Origin: Bacteroidota bacterium
Lineage (GTDB): Bacteria > Bacteroidota > Bacteroidia > Bacteroidales > F082
Reading direction: 5' to 3'
Assembly (NCBI GenBank): GCA_020444415.1
Contig: JAHLLA010000006.1
Location: 99,586 to 163,585, forward strand
DNA: 64,000 nucleotides
Shown here: positions 27,824 to 37,651 of the stretch, in pieces
Position numbering within the stretch: position 1 is the first letter of the stretch
How the letters are laid out: the number at the start of each line of letters is the position of its first letter
Made by a program: the position numbers and the translations under genes
Notes under the pieces: generated by a model
The model's input: only the letters and a program-made list of their open reading frames with translations
What the model was told of the DNA's origin: nothing
Database searches by the model: none

Positions 27824-28885
27824 ATGAGTCAAAATACGCACGAAAAAGGAAAGATATCCTGGCAAAGTCCATCCAATATTGCACTCATTAAATATTGGGG
27901 CAAACACGGGACCCAACTTCCCTGCAATCCATCGCTGAGTATGACATTAAGTGCCTCAATAACAAACACATCAATTTCTTATTTAAAAAAACAGCACGCA
28001 GACAAGAGTGTGGTCTTGCAATTCTATTTCGATGGGAAACGATCGGAAGTATTTGAAAAAAGAATAGCTGTCTATTTCCATCACATTATAGATGAGTTTC
28101 CTTTTCTGTCCGATTATCAATTTAAAATTGAAAGCAGCAACACCTTTCCGCATTCATCTGGAATTGCTTCTTCAGCTTCCGCTTTTTCGGCTTTGGCATT
28201 GTGTATTATGAGCCTGAATGAAATTGTAACAGGTACATTAAATAAAAATGCATTCTACCAGCAGGCATCCCAACTGGCGCGCCTGGGTTCAGGAAGTGCT
28301 GCGCGGTCCATATTTGGCGGCTATACGGTTTGGGGACAGGTGGAGGGAATGGATGCATATTCTGACATATACGCCCGTCCGCTGCTGTCGGAAATTCATC
28401 CCGTATTTCAATCTTATCATGATGCGGTTTTAATTGTAAGTGAAAAGAACAAAAAAATCGGGAGCTCGACCGGGCATGCATTGATGGAAAAGAATCCTTT
28501 TGCCGAAGCGAGGTACCGGCAGGCCATGGATCATACGCTTGAGATGCTGCAGGTATTAAAAACTGGTGATACAGAAAAGTTTGTAAAAATAGTTGAACAG
28601 GAAGCCATGACCTTGCACGGATTAATGATGTCATCTGATCCGGGATATGTTTTAATGAAACAAGGGACGATTGAAATTATGGATCGAATTCGTGATTTCA
28701 GAAGAAAACAGCAGATACCTGTTGCCTTTACGCTTGATGCCGGTCCTAATGTTCACCTGTTGTATCCGGCAACATATAGGGAAATGGTGTTGAACTTTAT
28801 CAACAAAGAACTCCTGCATTTTTGTAATGCCAGGCAATGGATTGACGACTCTATAGGTAAAGGTCCCAAATTAATGAATGAATAG
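27824..28885 (+). CDS. mvaD: Diphosphomevalonate decarboxylase
   Basis: A 353-residue GHMP-family enzyme that makes isopentenyl diphosphate from mevalonate diphosphate with ATP. Signatures are SPSNIALIKYWGKHG near the N-terminus, FPHSSGIASSASAFSALA (phosphate loop), ARLGSGSAARSIFGGYTVW, and FTLDAGPNVHLLYP. ATG 27824 (MSQNTHEKG) is preferred to an in-frame TTG at 27791, which would add 11 unconserved residues. It is followed by mevalonate kinase after three bases. Confidence 0.94.
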   Translation: MSQNTHEKGKISWQSPSNIALIKYWGKHGTQLPCNPSLSMTLSASITNTSISYLKKQHADKSVVLQFYFDGKRSEVFEKRIAVYFHHIIDEFPFLSDYQFKIESSNTFPHSSGIASSASAFSALALCIMSLNEIVTGTLNKNAFYQQASQLARLGSGSAARSIFGGYTVWGQVEGMDAYSDIYARPLLSEIHPVFQSYHDAVLIVSEKNKKIGSSTGHALMEKNPFAEARYRQAMDHTLEMLQVLKTGDTEKFVKIVEQEAMTLHGLMMSSDPGYVLMKQGTIEIMDRIRDFRRKQQIPVAFTLDAGPNVHLLYPATYREMVLNFINKELLHFCNARQWIDDSIGKGPKLMNE

Positions 28886-28888
28886 CTG

Positions 28889-29818
28889 ATGAAGGAATTT
28901 CACGATTTTTACTCTAAAATTTTATTATTTGGCGAATACAGCGTGATCTGTAATTCGATGGGGTTGACCATCCCGTATCAGAAATATTCCGGGCGCTTGC
29001 AGAAACCTGATGGACCAGATACGAAAACACGGAAATCGTCAGAAAGTTTAAAAGGTTTTTATGCGTATCTGGCCAAATTGTCCTCTCAAAAAGAATTAGC
29101 GGTAAAACTTGACCTGAATGCCTTTAAAAATGACCTGGAAAGCAATTTATATTTCGAGTCGAATATACCACAGGGTTATGGAGTTGGGAGTTCAGGCGCC
29201 ATTTGTGCTGCCGTTTATGATGCTTATGCGATCGATAAAATCATCGAACCTGAAAACATCTGTTTGCCCGAATTAAAGAAGATTTTTGCACAGATGGAAT
29301 CCCATTTTCATGGTGTGAGTTCCGGCTTGGATCCGTTGAATTCATATCTCAAAAAAACTTTGCTTATCCACGATAAAGAATCACTGGAAATCATTGAAAA
29401 CCCGTCCGGGTTCAAAAAAAACGAACTCGTGACCTTCCTGGTAGATACGAATTTGTCAGGCGAAACAGAAGACCTTGTGAATATTTTCTTTGATAAGTGT
29501 CGGTATTATAAATTTTACAAAGAGGTGAAAAATGAATTAATACCTATAAATAATCAATGTATTGAACTGTTTATGAAGGGAAATCTTTCCGGGTTTTTAA
29601 CCGCTGTTGAAAAACTTTCCCTTTTCTTTTTTGAGCATTTCAAGCCGATGATTGCGAAAACCTTCATAAACCTCTGGGAAAAAGGAATTCATAATAAAAG
29701 CTATTCACTCAAACTATGCGGATCAGGAGGTGGGGGTTTCCTGCTGGGTTTTACAACCGATTTTGAGTCAATACGAAAAGAATTTGATGGTTATACTTTG
29801 CAGAAGCTCGAAATGTAA
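28889..29818 (+). CDS. mvk: Mevalonate kinase
   Basis: A 309-residue GHMP kinase. KILLFGEYSVICNSMGLTIP is the N-terminal substrate strand, PQGYGVGSSGAICAAVYDAY the ATP-binding loop, and MESHFHGVSSGLDPLNSYL the active-site helix with the catalytic Asp. LCGSGGGGFLLGF is motif 3. Mevalonate kinase is the best assignment from these motifs and the operon. HMG-CoA synthase and IPP isomerase are not in the window. Confidence 0.86.
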   Translation: MKEFHDFYSKILLFGEYSVICNSMGLTIPYQKYSGRLQKPDGPDTKTRKSSESLKGFYAYLAKLSSQKELAVKLDLNAFKNDLESNLYFESNIPQGYGVGSSGAICAAVYDAYAIDKIIEPENICLPELKKIFAQMESHFHGVSSGLDPLNSYLKKTLLIHDKESLEIIENPSGFKKNELVTFLVDTNLSGETEDLVNIFFDKCRYYKFYKEVKNELIPINNQCIELFMKGNLSGFLTAVEKLSLFFFEHFKPMIAKTFINLWEKGIHNKSYSLKLCGSGGGGFLLGFTTDFESIRKEFDGYTLQKLEM

Positions 29819-29867
29819 TTCACATAGCATTTCTTATTTCCTTAATTTTGACTAAAGCAAGTTACTC

Positions 29868-31508
29868 ATGAAACAGAAAAATACATATTGCCTTGAAGGT
29901 AACATCATTGATTTAAGAACTGAATCGATTTTTAAAGGACGGATATTTGTTGAAAAAGGAATTATTGTAAAAATTGAAAAAGACGAATCAATAAAGAGTG
30001 AACAATTTATTCTTCCCGGTTTGATTGATGCCCATATTCACATTGAAAGCTCTATGTTGATCCCTTCCGAATTTGCCCGGCTGGCTTCGGTACATGGAAC
30101 CGTAGCTACTGTTTCCGATCCGCATGAAATTGCCAACGTGCTCGGTATTGAAGGCATCAATTATATGATCAACAACGGCAATAAAGTACCGTTTAAATTC
30201 TATTTCGGAGCCTCATCATGTGTTCCGGCAACACCTTTTGAAACAGCAGGTTTTGAACTCGGGTTGCGTGAACTGGATGAATTGCTGGGCAGGGATGAGA
30301 TCAAATATATGTCGGAGATGATGAATTTCCCAGGTGTTATTCATCGTGATGAATATGTGATGAAAAAACTGGAGATTGCAAAAAAATATGGTAAACCAAT
30401 TGACGGGCATGCTCCCGGTGTAGTTGGGGACGACGCTAAAAAGTATATTGAGGCAGGCATTACAACCGACCACGAGTGTTTTACCATGGAAGAAGCTTTA
30501 AGCAAAATAGGCCATGGAATGAAAATACAGATCAGGGAAGGCAGTGCTGCCAAAAATTTTGATGCACTGGTCGATCTGCTTGAAAGCCACGCTGATGATG
30601 TGTTGTTCTGCTCTGATGACAAACACCCTGACGATCTCGTTGAAGGCCATATCAATCGTTTGGTAATACGAGCCATAAAAAAAGGTTTCGATCCTATAAA
30701 GGTGTTGAAAAGCGCGATTATCAATCCCATAGAGCACTATCAACTTGATATGGGCACCCTGCAAGTGGGTGATCCGGCCGATATGATCGTGGTGGATACT
30801 TTAACCGATTTCAATGTGCTCGAAACATATGCAGACGGCATTTTAACGGCTAAAAATGGTAAAACACTTATTGATTCAGTAAACGAATCAGCACCTAATA
30901 ACTTTCATGCTGAGGCGATCAGCGAAAGCAGCATTTTTGTAAAACCTGAAAGTGATTGCCTGAGAGTGATGGAAGCGTTGGACGGGCAGTTGATAACCAC
31001 AGAAGAGTGCATAAGTCCGAAAGTAGTGAATGGAAACGTGGTCAGTGATCCTGAAAGAGATATTTTAAAAATTGTAGTGCTGAACCGTTATAAGAAAGCA
31101 GCACCGGCAATAGCATTTATCCGCAATTTCAATTTGAAAGAAGGTGCCATTGCATCAAGTGTGGCACACGATAGCCACAATATTGTAGCCGTAGGTGTTG
31201 ATGATGCAGATATTGCAAGAGCCATCAACCTGGTGATTAAAGAAAAAGGTGGTGTTTCGATGGTAGGCCCGGCAAAGGAAATGATATTGCCATTACCTGT
31301 GGCAGGTCTCATGTCGACAGAAGATGGATATAAAGTGGCACAGAAATACCATGAAATAGATCGGGCAGCCCATACGCTTGGCTCAACTTTGCGGGCACCT
31401 TTCATGACCCTTTCATTTATGGCACTTTTGGTGATACCCAATCTCAAATTAAGTGACAAAGGATTATTTGACGGAACAAGCTTTTCCTTCACAGGTTTGT
31501 TTAAATAA
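29868..31508 (+). CDS. ade: Adenine deaminase
   Basis: A 546-residue amidohydrolase that deaminates adenine to hypoxanthine. LPGLIDAHIHIESSM carries the first metal-binding His pair; TVSDPHEIANVLG, PIDGHAPGVVGDD, TTDHEC and FCSDDKHPDDL carry further ligands and the substrate pocket. The C-terminal domain (about 380-546) with FNLKEGAIASSVAHDSHNI is specific to this family. Start and length are typical. It is not obviously in one operon with the mevalonate genes (49-base gap, with a TAATTTTG box at 29843-29850). Confidence 0.93.
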   Translation: MKQKNTYCLEGNIIDLRTESIFKGRIFVEKGIIVKIEKDESIKSEQFILPGLIDAHIHIESSMLIPSEFARLASVHGTVATVSDPHEIANVLGIEGINYMINNGNKVPFKFYFGASSCVPATPFETAGFELGLRELDELLGRDEIKYMSEMMNFPGVIHRDEYVMKKLEIAKKYGKPIDGHAPGVVGDDAKKYIEAGITTDHECFTMEEALSKIGHGMKIQIREGSAAKNFDALVDLLESHADDVLFCSDDKHPDDLVEGHINRLVIRAIKKGFDPIKVLKSAIINPIEHYQLDMGTLQVGDPADMIVVDTLTDFNVLETYADGILTAKNGKTLIDSVNESAPNNFHAEAISESSIFVKPESDCLRVMEALDGQLITTEECISPKVVNGNVVSDPERDILKIVVLNRYKKAAPAIAFIRNFNLKEGAIASSVAHDSHNIVAVGVDDADIARAINLVIKEKGGVSMVGPAKEMILPLPVAGLMSTEDGYKVAQKYHEIDRAAHTLGSTLRAPFMTLSFMALLVIPNLKLSDKGLFDGTSFSFTGLFK

Positions 31509-31632
31509 TCGCAACCAATCACAAGTAATTAGATGATGAACATTCCGTGTCCCACCGATTAGTCTCAAAAAACACCTTATTTAGATTAAGTATAAAATAT
31601 CTAAAAAAGGCATATATGTAAATATTTAACTG

Positions 31633-31661
31633 TTTGAAGATAACGATATTTCCTACTTTTG
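31633..31661 (+). promoter_or_regulatory. Bacteroidota promoter of the ArsR gene
   Basis: TTTG at 31633-31636, 17 bases, then TACTTTTG at 31654-31661: both elements of the TTTG/TAnnTTTG promoter are present. The start codon follows 16 bases later. Confidence 0.65.
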
Positions 31662-31677
31662 CGGAAACATTATTGCA

Positions 31678-31974
31678 ATGGCAAACATTGATATAAACGT
31701 CTCCAAACTGGAACTGGCAGCGAGCAAACTCAGGGCAATTTCCCATCCCATGCGCATCGCGATAATTGACTTATTGGCACAAGGCGAAAAATTAAGCGTT
31801 ACCGAAATATATGAAGCCCTGGATATTGAACAGGCAACGGCATCGCATCATCTGAATATTCTGAAAAATAAAAATGTGCTGGTCTCAAAACGTGAAGGTA
31901 AAAAGATTTTTTATTCGCTGAAAAACATGACCTTGACAGAAATCATCGAGTGCGTGAACCGTTGTAACGACTAA
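31678..31974 (+). CDS. ArsR-family winged-helix regulator
   Basis: A 98-residue winged helix-turn-helix protein: LRAISHPMRIAIIDLLAQGEKLSVTEIYEALDIEQATASHHLNILKNKNVLVSKREGKKIFYSL is summarised by the motifs HPMRIAIIDLL, EQATASHHL and the wing KREGKKIFYSL. The metal-binding ELCVCDL site of metal-sensing ArsR proteins is absent; the only Cys are in the C-terminal ECVNRC pair, which might sense redox or metal. No target gene is adjacent in an obvious operon. Confidence 0.82.
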   Translation: MANIDINVSKLELAASKLRAISHPMRIAIIDLLAQGEKLSVTEIYEALDIEQATASHHLNILKNKNVLVSKREGKKIFYSLKNMTLTEIIECVNRCND

Positions 31975-31988
31975 CAGATTACAATCCT

Positions 31989-33884
31989 CTATTTTATTTG
32001 CCAAGCCTCTTCAATTTCCCAATTGGCTCTTACATCAATCTCTTTATTGAAGAATATGATTTTTTCGGGTTGGATTTTATCAGGATAATAACCACTGTCC
32101 CACTTCCCATTACCATTGTCATCAAATACCACTTTGAATTTATATTTTGCAGGACTAACGAACTTGTAAGAAATACTGGTATCCGAATTAAAAAATGTTT
32201 CCTTCACAACCATATCCTGTGCATTCAGCATCTGCAATACATACGGCTGATTTTTCTCCGGCTTCACGATCATCGTCATTTTACCATAATCGGCTGGTGT
32301 TTTGGTCTCAAAATTTAACCTGATCTCCTTGTTAAAATAGCCATTCCAGTCGATAAAGCTTGAGTCAGGGAAGTAATATGAATATTTTGTTGCCTCCTGG
32401 AGTTCGATGGGGAATTTTAAGGTCATCTGGAAGCTGTCAATAAGCATGGCCTTCGGCTGGTAAGTAGTGTCTTCACCAATAATTAGGCTGCCGGATTCCG
32501 TATTGAAAGATGCAATTGGTTGTTCAAACACGATCGTGGGCTTTTGATTTAATAAAAGCTTACCCATTGAAGTATTCGATGTCCACTCCAAAAATATTTT
32601 CTTTTCTTCATCTTTCTTTTTCACCCTTGAGCGGCTCGACTGGCTATCAAAATTGAGATTGATATATAAATATTCAAGTGTATCAGCTTGATCTAAAATA
32701 ACCAATTCAAGTGTATCAACCGGTATATCCTTTAAGTACCAGGTGATGGTGTCTGCTCTTTTTGAATATTTTTCCAGATACCAGATGCTGTCGGAATAGT
32801 AATTTACCGGTATAAGGTCTAAACTGCGGGCAGGCAAGGAAAATGAAAATTCCAGGGTGTTTCGTTTTAGCAAGCTGCCTTTGAGCATCCGTTGCGTACT
32901 ATCGCGATTTGTAAAAAGAATAAGATCGTATTTGGCTACAGGTAGTTTTTTTTGAGATATGGCGACAGACACTGTAGAATCGGAAACCAGGGTTGAATCC
33001 ATAACAATAGAATCTGTTTGCAGCATAAGGGAGTCTATGAGGATAAATTCAGTTGAGTCAAGCTGAAGGCTGTCTGAAATAATTGTTTGCAAACTGTCGA
33101 CTACTTCTTGCAAACTGTCAGCCACCAAGCTTTGTGGTGGCCCGCTGTATGCAGGTGTTACCAATGAGTCTAAAAAAGCGATTTCTTCGGTAGGTTGGTC
33201 AAAAATATGGTTACTATTCAGGTCTCTCAATGCAAAAATCAGGTATTTCTCATCAGCAAGCCCATTAAATTTATACTGACCATTTTCATTTGTTTTACTT
33301 AAATAAAAGGGCTTAAAAAGCATCGGCATTGAATCCAATTCGATGTCTCTGTTTCCATTATCGTTCAGTGTTACGGCTTTATCTGTTACTTTATATAGCA
33401 TTACAAATACATCAGCGGCAGGTTGAAGGTCGATGGCATTAATTACTTTTCCTTCCATACTCATCGAGTCGACCCGGTCGCCTGTCGAAAATATATAGGT
33501 ATTTTCTGTCACCGGGTTTTTTTCGGTAATATCTACAATGGCATCTCCAAAAAACAACGTGTACGTGGTATTTTCCTTTAATTCTTCATTGAATTTTACC
33601 AACAATGTTTTCCCCTTGGCTTTAAAATCAGGAAGTTCATCCATTGGAGGCGAAATCAGCAGGCTTTGGTTGATGTTATTCAGTTCAATAAACTCGTCAA
33701 AATCAATTTCAAACCGGTCGCCTTTAAAATGCGCACTGTAATTGGGTGGATTATGTTTGATAACCTGGGGTGGCTGGGTGTCTTTGGGTCCCCCGCCGGG
33801 CGATCCTGGCCGGGCACAATATACCATCACGAAGCCAATGGCCACAAGCAAAACAAGCTGTATTTTCTGGATGATTCTTTCCAT
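31989..33884 (-). CDS. Ig-like (Big_5) domain lipoprotein
   Basis: About 631 residues. A hydrophobic N-terminus ends in a Cys (VMVYC, not a canonical lipobox because Tyr precedes Cys). ARPGSPGGGPKDTQPP follows, the start pattern of a conserved Bacteroidota lipoprotein family. Residues about 20-115 form a Big_5-type Ig-like domain (FDEFIELNNINQSLLISPP, TTYTLFFGDAIVD). A carboxypeptidase-regulatory-like segment follows (about 120-230), then a Ser/Asp/Leu-rich stretch with many SLQ/DS repeats (about 250-305) and a second Ig-like region near 430-530. ATG 33884 is chosen over the longer frame start at 33935. Function unknown. Confidence 0.75.
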   Translation of the reverse strand: MERIIQKIQLVLLVAIGFVMVYCARPGSPGGGPKDTQPPQVIKHNPPNYSAHFKGDRFEIDFDEFIELNNINQSLLISPPMDELPDFKAKGKTLLVKFNEELKENTTYTLFFGDAIVDITEKNPVTENTYIFSTGDRVDSMSMEGKVINAIDLQPAADVFVMLYKVTDKAVTLNDNGNRDIELDSMPMLFKPFYLSKTNENGQYKFNGLADEKYLIFALRDLNSNHIFDQPTEEIAFLDSLVTPAYSGPPQSLVADSLQEVVDSLQTIISDSLQLDSTEFILIDSLMLQTDSIVMDSTLVSDSTVSVAISQKKLPVAKYDLILFTNRDSTQRMLKGSLLKRNTLEFSFSLPARSLDLIPVNYYSDSIWYLEKYSKRADTITWYLKDIPVDTLELVILDQADTLEYLYINLNFDSQSSRSRVKKKDEEKKIFLEWTSNTSMGKLLLNQKPTIVFEQPIASFNTESGSLIIGEDTTYQPKAMLIDSFQMTLKFPIELQEATKYSYYFPDSSFIDWNGYFNKEIRLNFETKTPADYGKMTMIVKPEKNQPYVLQMLNAQDMVVKETFFNSDTSISYKFVSPAKYKFKVVFDDNGNGKWDSGYYPDKIQPEKIIFFNKEIDVRANWEIEEAWQIK

Positions 33885-33951
33885 AGAATTCTGAAATACA
33901 AAGATGCAAATAAATTGGTCAGGAAATAAACACAATAGGGTGTGGGTTTTA

Positions 33952-34560
33952 CTAAATAACCTTAAATAAATAGCCTTTTTTTGAAAAATGCTCCAAAAAT
34001 CGGGGAAGGATGTACATTAAATTATGGTCCGCTTTTTTACTATCATGAAATACGATAATGGAACCCGGCTGGGTCCTTTTGATGGCATTTCTCAACAGTT
34101 TTTTCGGATCGGCACTTCTTTTGTAATCCCTTGTCAGAACACTCCACATGATAATGCTGAACCCTTCTTTTTTCAGAGCCTTTATCTGCAGGGGCGTGAT
34201 CTTACCATAAGGCGGTCTGAAAAGCACGGATTTAACCTGTTTCGAGCACTCCAGGGTATCATGAAGATATGTTTTTGACGGGGTGTTCCATCCCTTCAGG
34301 TGGTGGAATGTATGGTTGCCGGTTCGGTGTCCATGTTTAAGAATTTCACGGTACGTGTCGGTGTACTTCACTGCGTTTTCACCCACGCAAAAAAAAGTGG
34401 CTTTTGCATCGTACGCCTCAAGAATATTCAATACTTTTGGGGTGATTTCAGGATGGGGCCCATCATCAAAAGTGAGAAAAATACTTTTGGTTCCTGATGG
34501 CATCTTCCAGGTAAGGCCCGGAAAAAAAAAGCTTGAAAATAGACGTAAAAGTTGCTTCAT
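33952..34560 (-). CDS. Polysaccharide deacetylase (NodB domain)
   Basis: About 202 residues of the carbohydrate esterase 4 fold. [11 protein letters not shown] contains the catalytic Asp and metal Asp, GNHTFHH is the H(S/T)xxH metal motif, and RPPYG is motif 3. The C-terminal IIVFHDS completes the active site. It should remove acetyl groups from peptidoglycan or another N-acetylated sugar polymer. ATG 34560 is preferred to the frame's upstream start at 34767, which lies inside gpmA. It is divergent from gpmA, with 43 bases between start codons. Confidence 0.88.
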   Translation of the reverse strand: MKQLLRLFSSFFFPGLTWKMPSGTKSIFLTFDDGPHPEITPKVLNILEAYDAKATFFCVGENAVKYTDTYREILKHGHRTGNHTFHHLKGWNTPSKTYLHDTLECSKQVKSVLFRPPYGKITPLQIKALKKEGFSIIMWSVLTRDYKRSADPKKLLRNAIKRTQPGSIIVFHDSKKADHNLMYILPRFLEHFSKKGYLFKVI

Positions 34561-34603
34561 TCTGAAAGACAAAGGTAAACGCATTCGCATTAAAAATAAG
34601 CAC

Positions 34604-35350
34604 ATGAAAAGATTAGTTTTACTTAGGCACGGACAAAGTTTATGGAACAAGGAAAATCGCTTTACGGGTTGGACAGATGTAAATTTATCAGAACAAGGTG
34701 TTGGTGAAGCAAAAAAAGCCGGAAAAGTGCTGAAGGAAGAAGGGTATAGTTTTAAAATTGCATACACATCATACCTGACAAGAGCGATTAAAACACTTTG
34801 GCTGGCATTGGAAGAGATGGACCAAATGTGGATACCCGTAAAAAAGTCATGGCGACTGAACGAAAAACATTATGGCATGCTGCAAGGCCTGAATAAGGCT
34901 GAAACCGCTGAAAAATATGGTGACGATATGGTGCATTTATGGCGTCGTAGTTTTGATGTACCACCCCAACCTTTGGAAACGGACGATGAAAGAAATCCGA
35001 AATTCGATCCGCGTTATGCTGAACTCAACGCCGGCGAAATTCCATTAACCGAATCACTTAAACAGGTTATTGAAAGGTTTATCCCGTATTGGGAATCTGA
35101 AATTATGCCAGCATTAAAAGATCATGACGATGTGCTGGTGGCTGCCCACGGAAACAGCTTACGTGCACTGGTAATGCATCTGAAAAATATGAGTAAGGAA
35201 GACATCTTAAAATTTAACATTCCAACTGGCATTCCTTATGTATTTGAATTTGATGATGATATAAATTTCGTGAAAGATTATTTCCTCGGCGATCCCGAAG
35301 AAGTAAAAAAGCTGATGGACCAGGTAGCCAACCAGGCGAAAAAGAAATAA
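34604..35350 (+). CDS. gpmA: 2,3-bisphosphoglycerate-dependent phosphoglycerate mutase
   Basis: 248 residues. [12 protein letters not shown] carries the phosphorylated His (RHG), [13 protein letters not shown] the substrate loop, [25 protein letters not shown] the catalytic Glu region, and [12 protein letters not shown] the second His. It interconverts 3- and 2-phosphoglycerate in glycolysis. ATG 34604 gives the normal length; the frame is open further upstream, but that part overlaps the divergent deacetylase and has no similarity. Confidence 0.95.
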   Translation: MKRLVLLRHGQSLWNKENRFTGWTDVNLSEQGVGEAKKAGKVLKEEGYSFKIAYTSYLTRAIKTLWLALEEMDQMWIPVKKSWRLNEKHYGMLQGLNKAETAEKYGDDMVHLWRRSFDVPPQPLETDDERNPKFDPRYAELNAGEIPLTESLKQVIERFIPYWESEIMPALKDHDDVLVAAHGNSLRALVMHLKNMSKEDILKFNIPTGIPYVFEFDDDINFVKDYFLGDPEEVKKLMDQVANQAKKK

Positions 35351-35387
35351 ATCGAATTAAGAGCAGGTCTCTACAAACTAAGACGTT

Positions 35388-36113
35388 TTGGCTAAACATT
35401 GGGTAATTCCTGATATTCACGGTTGTTTTAAAACCTTACAAGCATTATTTGTTGATCATATAAAACCCACCCCTGAAGATCAGATATTTTTTCTTGGCGA
35501 TTATATTGATCGTGGTCCGGATAGTAAATCTGTGATAAACTTTATAATGAATCTCCAAAAAGAATTACCAAACGTAATAGCTTTAAAGGGAAATCATGAG
35601 GATTACTTGCTGAAGGCTTACACGTATGATTTGGAAAGAAAAACAGTTTTTGGATTGAAAACCAAATCTTACATGCAAAAAGAGTGGGAAAAACAGGGCG
35701 GAGCCACCACTTTAAGGAGTTTCGGTGTCAAATGGCCGGCAGTCTTGCCACCGGATTACATCGAATGGTTGAAAAACCTGCCGCATTACCATGAATTGGA
35801 TTCATGTATTCTGGTGCATGCAGGACTTAATTTCGAAAATGAAAATCCATTTGAAGATACCCAGGCCATGATGTGGGCCAGGGATTATGAGATTGTTCCT
35901 GAAAAGATACACCACAAAACGATCATTCATGGACATGTACCCGTAAAACTCGAGTTTATTGACAGGATTATCAAGTCGGGAGATTGGCATTTCATTGATC
36001 TTGACAACGGCGTTTATATGACCAGCCGCGAGGGTTATGGTAACCTGGTGGCACTGGAATTATCAGAAATGAAATATGTGATCCAGCCTACTCTTGACGA
36101 AATAAATTATTAG
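35388..36113 (+). CDS. PPP-family serine/threonine phosphatase / metallophosphoesterase
   Basis: A 241-residue calcineurin-like phosphatase. The five metal-site blocks are visible: PDIHGC, GDYIDRGPDS, GNHEDY, VHAGLNF and HGHVPV. Related bacterial enzymes act as protein phosphatases or diadenosine tetraphosphatases, and the sequence does not decide between them. The start is TTG 35388 (KHWVIPDIHG follows at once); no ATG is available upstream in frame. It follows gpmA by 37 bases and converges on the serine hydrolase with one base between stop codons. Confidence 0.85.
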   Translation: MAKHWVIPDIHGCFKTLQALFVDHIKPTPEDQIFFLGDYIDRGPDSKSVINFIMNLQKELPNVIALKGNHEDYLLKAYTYDLERKTVFGLKTKSYMQKEWEKQGGATTLRSFGVKWPAVLPPDYIEWLKNLPHYHELDSCILVHAGLNFENENPFEDTQAMMWARDYEIVPEKIHHKTIIHGHVPVKLEFIDRIIKSGDWHFIDLDNGVYMTSREGYGNLVALELSEMKYVIQPTLDEINY

Positions 36114-36114
36114 T

Positions 36115-37638
36115 TTACTCCGATATTCGTTCAAATTTAAGTTTCTGGAAGTGAAAATCGGGGCTGTACACATCAATGGTAAAATAGTCAGCTTCCCCGT
36201 ATCCGTTTACATGAAAAGTTAACAAGCCTTTCGGTAGGAAAGGGTCTGCAAAATCTATACTGAATGTATCATAATGCCAGTGTGCCATGGGCGAATTGAG
36301 CAACTCCTCGGCAGGAAGAAGTTTGACTGATAACATACCATCCAATATTTCAACAGTTGCATTACCATACATTTTATCCTGAAAGGTTCCGGTATAGCCC
36401 GCCAATTCCAAAGAAGGTTTTGTACCTGCTATCCGGCTCGAATCCAGCTTGGCGACCCTGTCAGCTTCTCTTTCTTTTCCTTTATTTATATAATCGAGGT
36501 ACAGGGTGGCCCAATCTTTATCAGCATCACCGATGTGGTAATCGAGAATTTTATTTTCAACCGCACCTACAAGCCCTCCGAGCTCATTGGCAAGGATTAC
36601 GTAAGCAAGGCTGTCTTCGGGAACCAACACCACTTTTGAGTGGAAACCGGGTAATCCACCCCCATGATGTATTACTTTCATACCTTGATAATCATATAAA
36701 AACCATCCTAATCCATATGATGAAAAATGTCTTCCGTCAATCTTTTCAGCCCGCCCGGCATATAATATAGTTTGCGGAGATACCAATTTGTAATATTGGC
36801 TTTCTGAAAACACGGATGTGTCATTCACGGCACCTTTATCGAGCATCATCTGGGTCCAGGCCAGTAAATCCATCACTGTTGAATTGATGGAAGCGGCGGG
36901 TCCGGAATTGTCATAATTGATAAAATCCATTACTTCACCATCCAGATGTGGCCAGGCAATGTTCATAGTCGCTTCGAAGCCAGTATTGGTCGTGGTTGTA
37001 GATGTCATGCCCAATGGGGCAAATATTTTCTCAGCCACAAAGTCTTCCCAACTCATACCACTCACCTCCTGAATCACTTCTCCGGCAATGATATACATCA
37101 GGTTGGAGTATCCGAACTGCTCCCTGAAACTATATGGATTTTCACGGTACCTGAAACGATTGACAACTTCTTCTCTTGAATAATCAGTTCCATACCATAA
37201 CAAATCACCATCGAAGGTTTCGTAGCCTGAACGATGGCAAAGTAAATCTTCCACGGTTAATTGCCTGGTAATATAGGTGTCATACAGTTGAAAATGCGGT
37301 AAAATATCTGATACATGATCATTCCAATCCAATTCGCCCTGGTCAACCAGTATCGCTATACAGGCAGCAGTGAATGCTTTGCTGCAGGAAGCAATTCCGA
37401 ATACGGTATTTTTATCGACTTCTGTTTTTGTGTCTGCATTGGTATAGCCATATCCATTGGCAAGTACTATCTCACCATCCTTAATAATGCCTACTGCCAG
37501 ACCTGGGATTTTAAAATTAGTTACAGCAGCATCAATATAGCTATCAAGCTGCTGATAATCTTTTCTGACCTGTGTAAAACCAACGGCACTGATTAACAGG
37601 GCAGTTAGCAAAACAAAAATTTGGGTTGAATGTCTCAT
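36115..37638 (-). CDS. Serine hydrolase, beta-lactamase/PBP-like with C-terminal DUF3471
   Basis: A 507-residue exported enzyme with signal peptide (about 1-22, ending GFTQ). The class C/beta-lactamase domain spans about 28-370: SxxK motif SCSK (Ser84, Lys87), YSN at 177-179 and HHGGGLPGF in place of KTG. A C-terminal beta domain of DUF3471 type follows (about 395-507, LAGYTGTFQDKMYG). Such proteins act as esterases, D-aminopeptidases or peptidases; resistance to beta-lactams should not be assumed. It begins 13 bases after the xth stop on the same strand. Confidence 0.85.
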   Translation of the reverse strand: MRHSTQIFVLLTALLISAVGFTQVRKDYQQLDSYIDAAVTNFKIPGLAVGIIKDGEIVLANGYGYTNADTKTEVDKNTVFGIASCSKAFTAACIAILVDQGELDWNDHVSDILPHFQLYDTYITRQLTVEDLLCHRSGYETFDGDLLWYGTDYSREEVVNRFRYRENPYSFREQFGYSNLMYIIAGEVIQEVSGMSWEDFVAEKIFAPLGMTSTTTTNTGFEATMNIAWPHLDGEVMDFINYDNSGPAASINSTVMDLLAWTQMMLDKGAVNDTSVFSESQYYKLVSPQTILYAGRAEKIDGRHFSSYGLGWFLYDYQGMKVIHHGGGLPGFHSKVVLVPEDSLAYVILANELGGLVGAVENKILDYHIGDADKDWATLYLDYINKGKEREADRVAKLDSSRIAGTKPSLELAGYTGTFQDKMYGNATVEILDGMLSVKLLPAEELLNSPMAHWHYDTFSIDFADPFLPKGLLTFHVNGYGEADYFTIDVYSPDFHFQKLKFERISE

Positions 37639-37651
37639 TTTGATATGTTAC

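Noticed and set aside
34283..34603. N-terminal extension of gpmA to 34283
   Set aside because: It overlaps the divergent deacetylase; LVLLRHG begins right after ATG 34604, which gives the normal family length.
34561..34767. N-terminal extension of the polysaccharide deacetylase to 34767
   Set aside because: It would run into gpmA; the extension has no signal or domain features.
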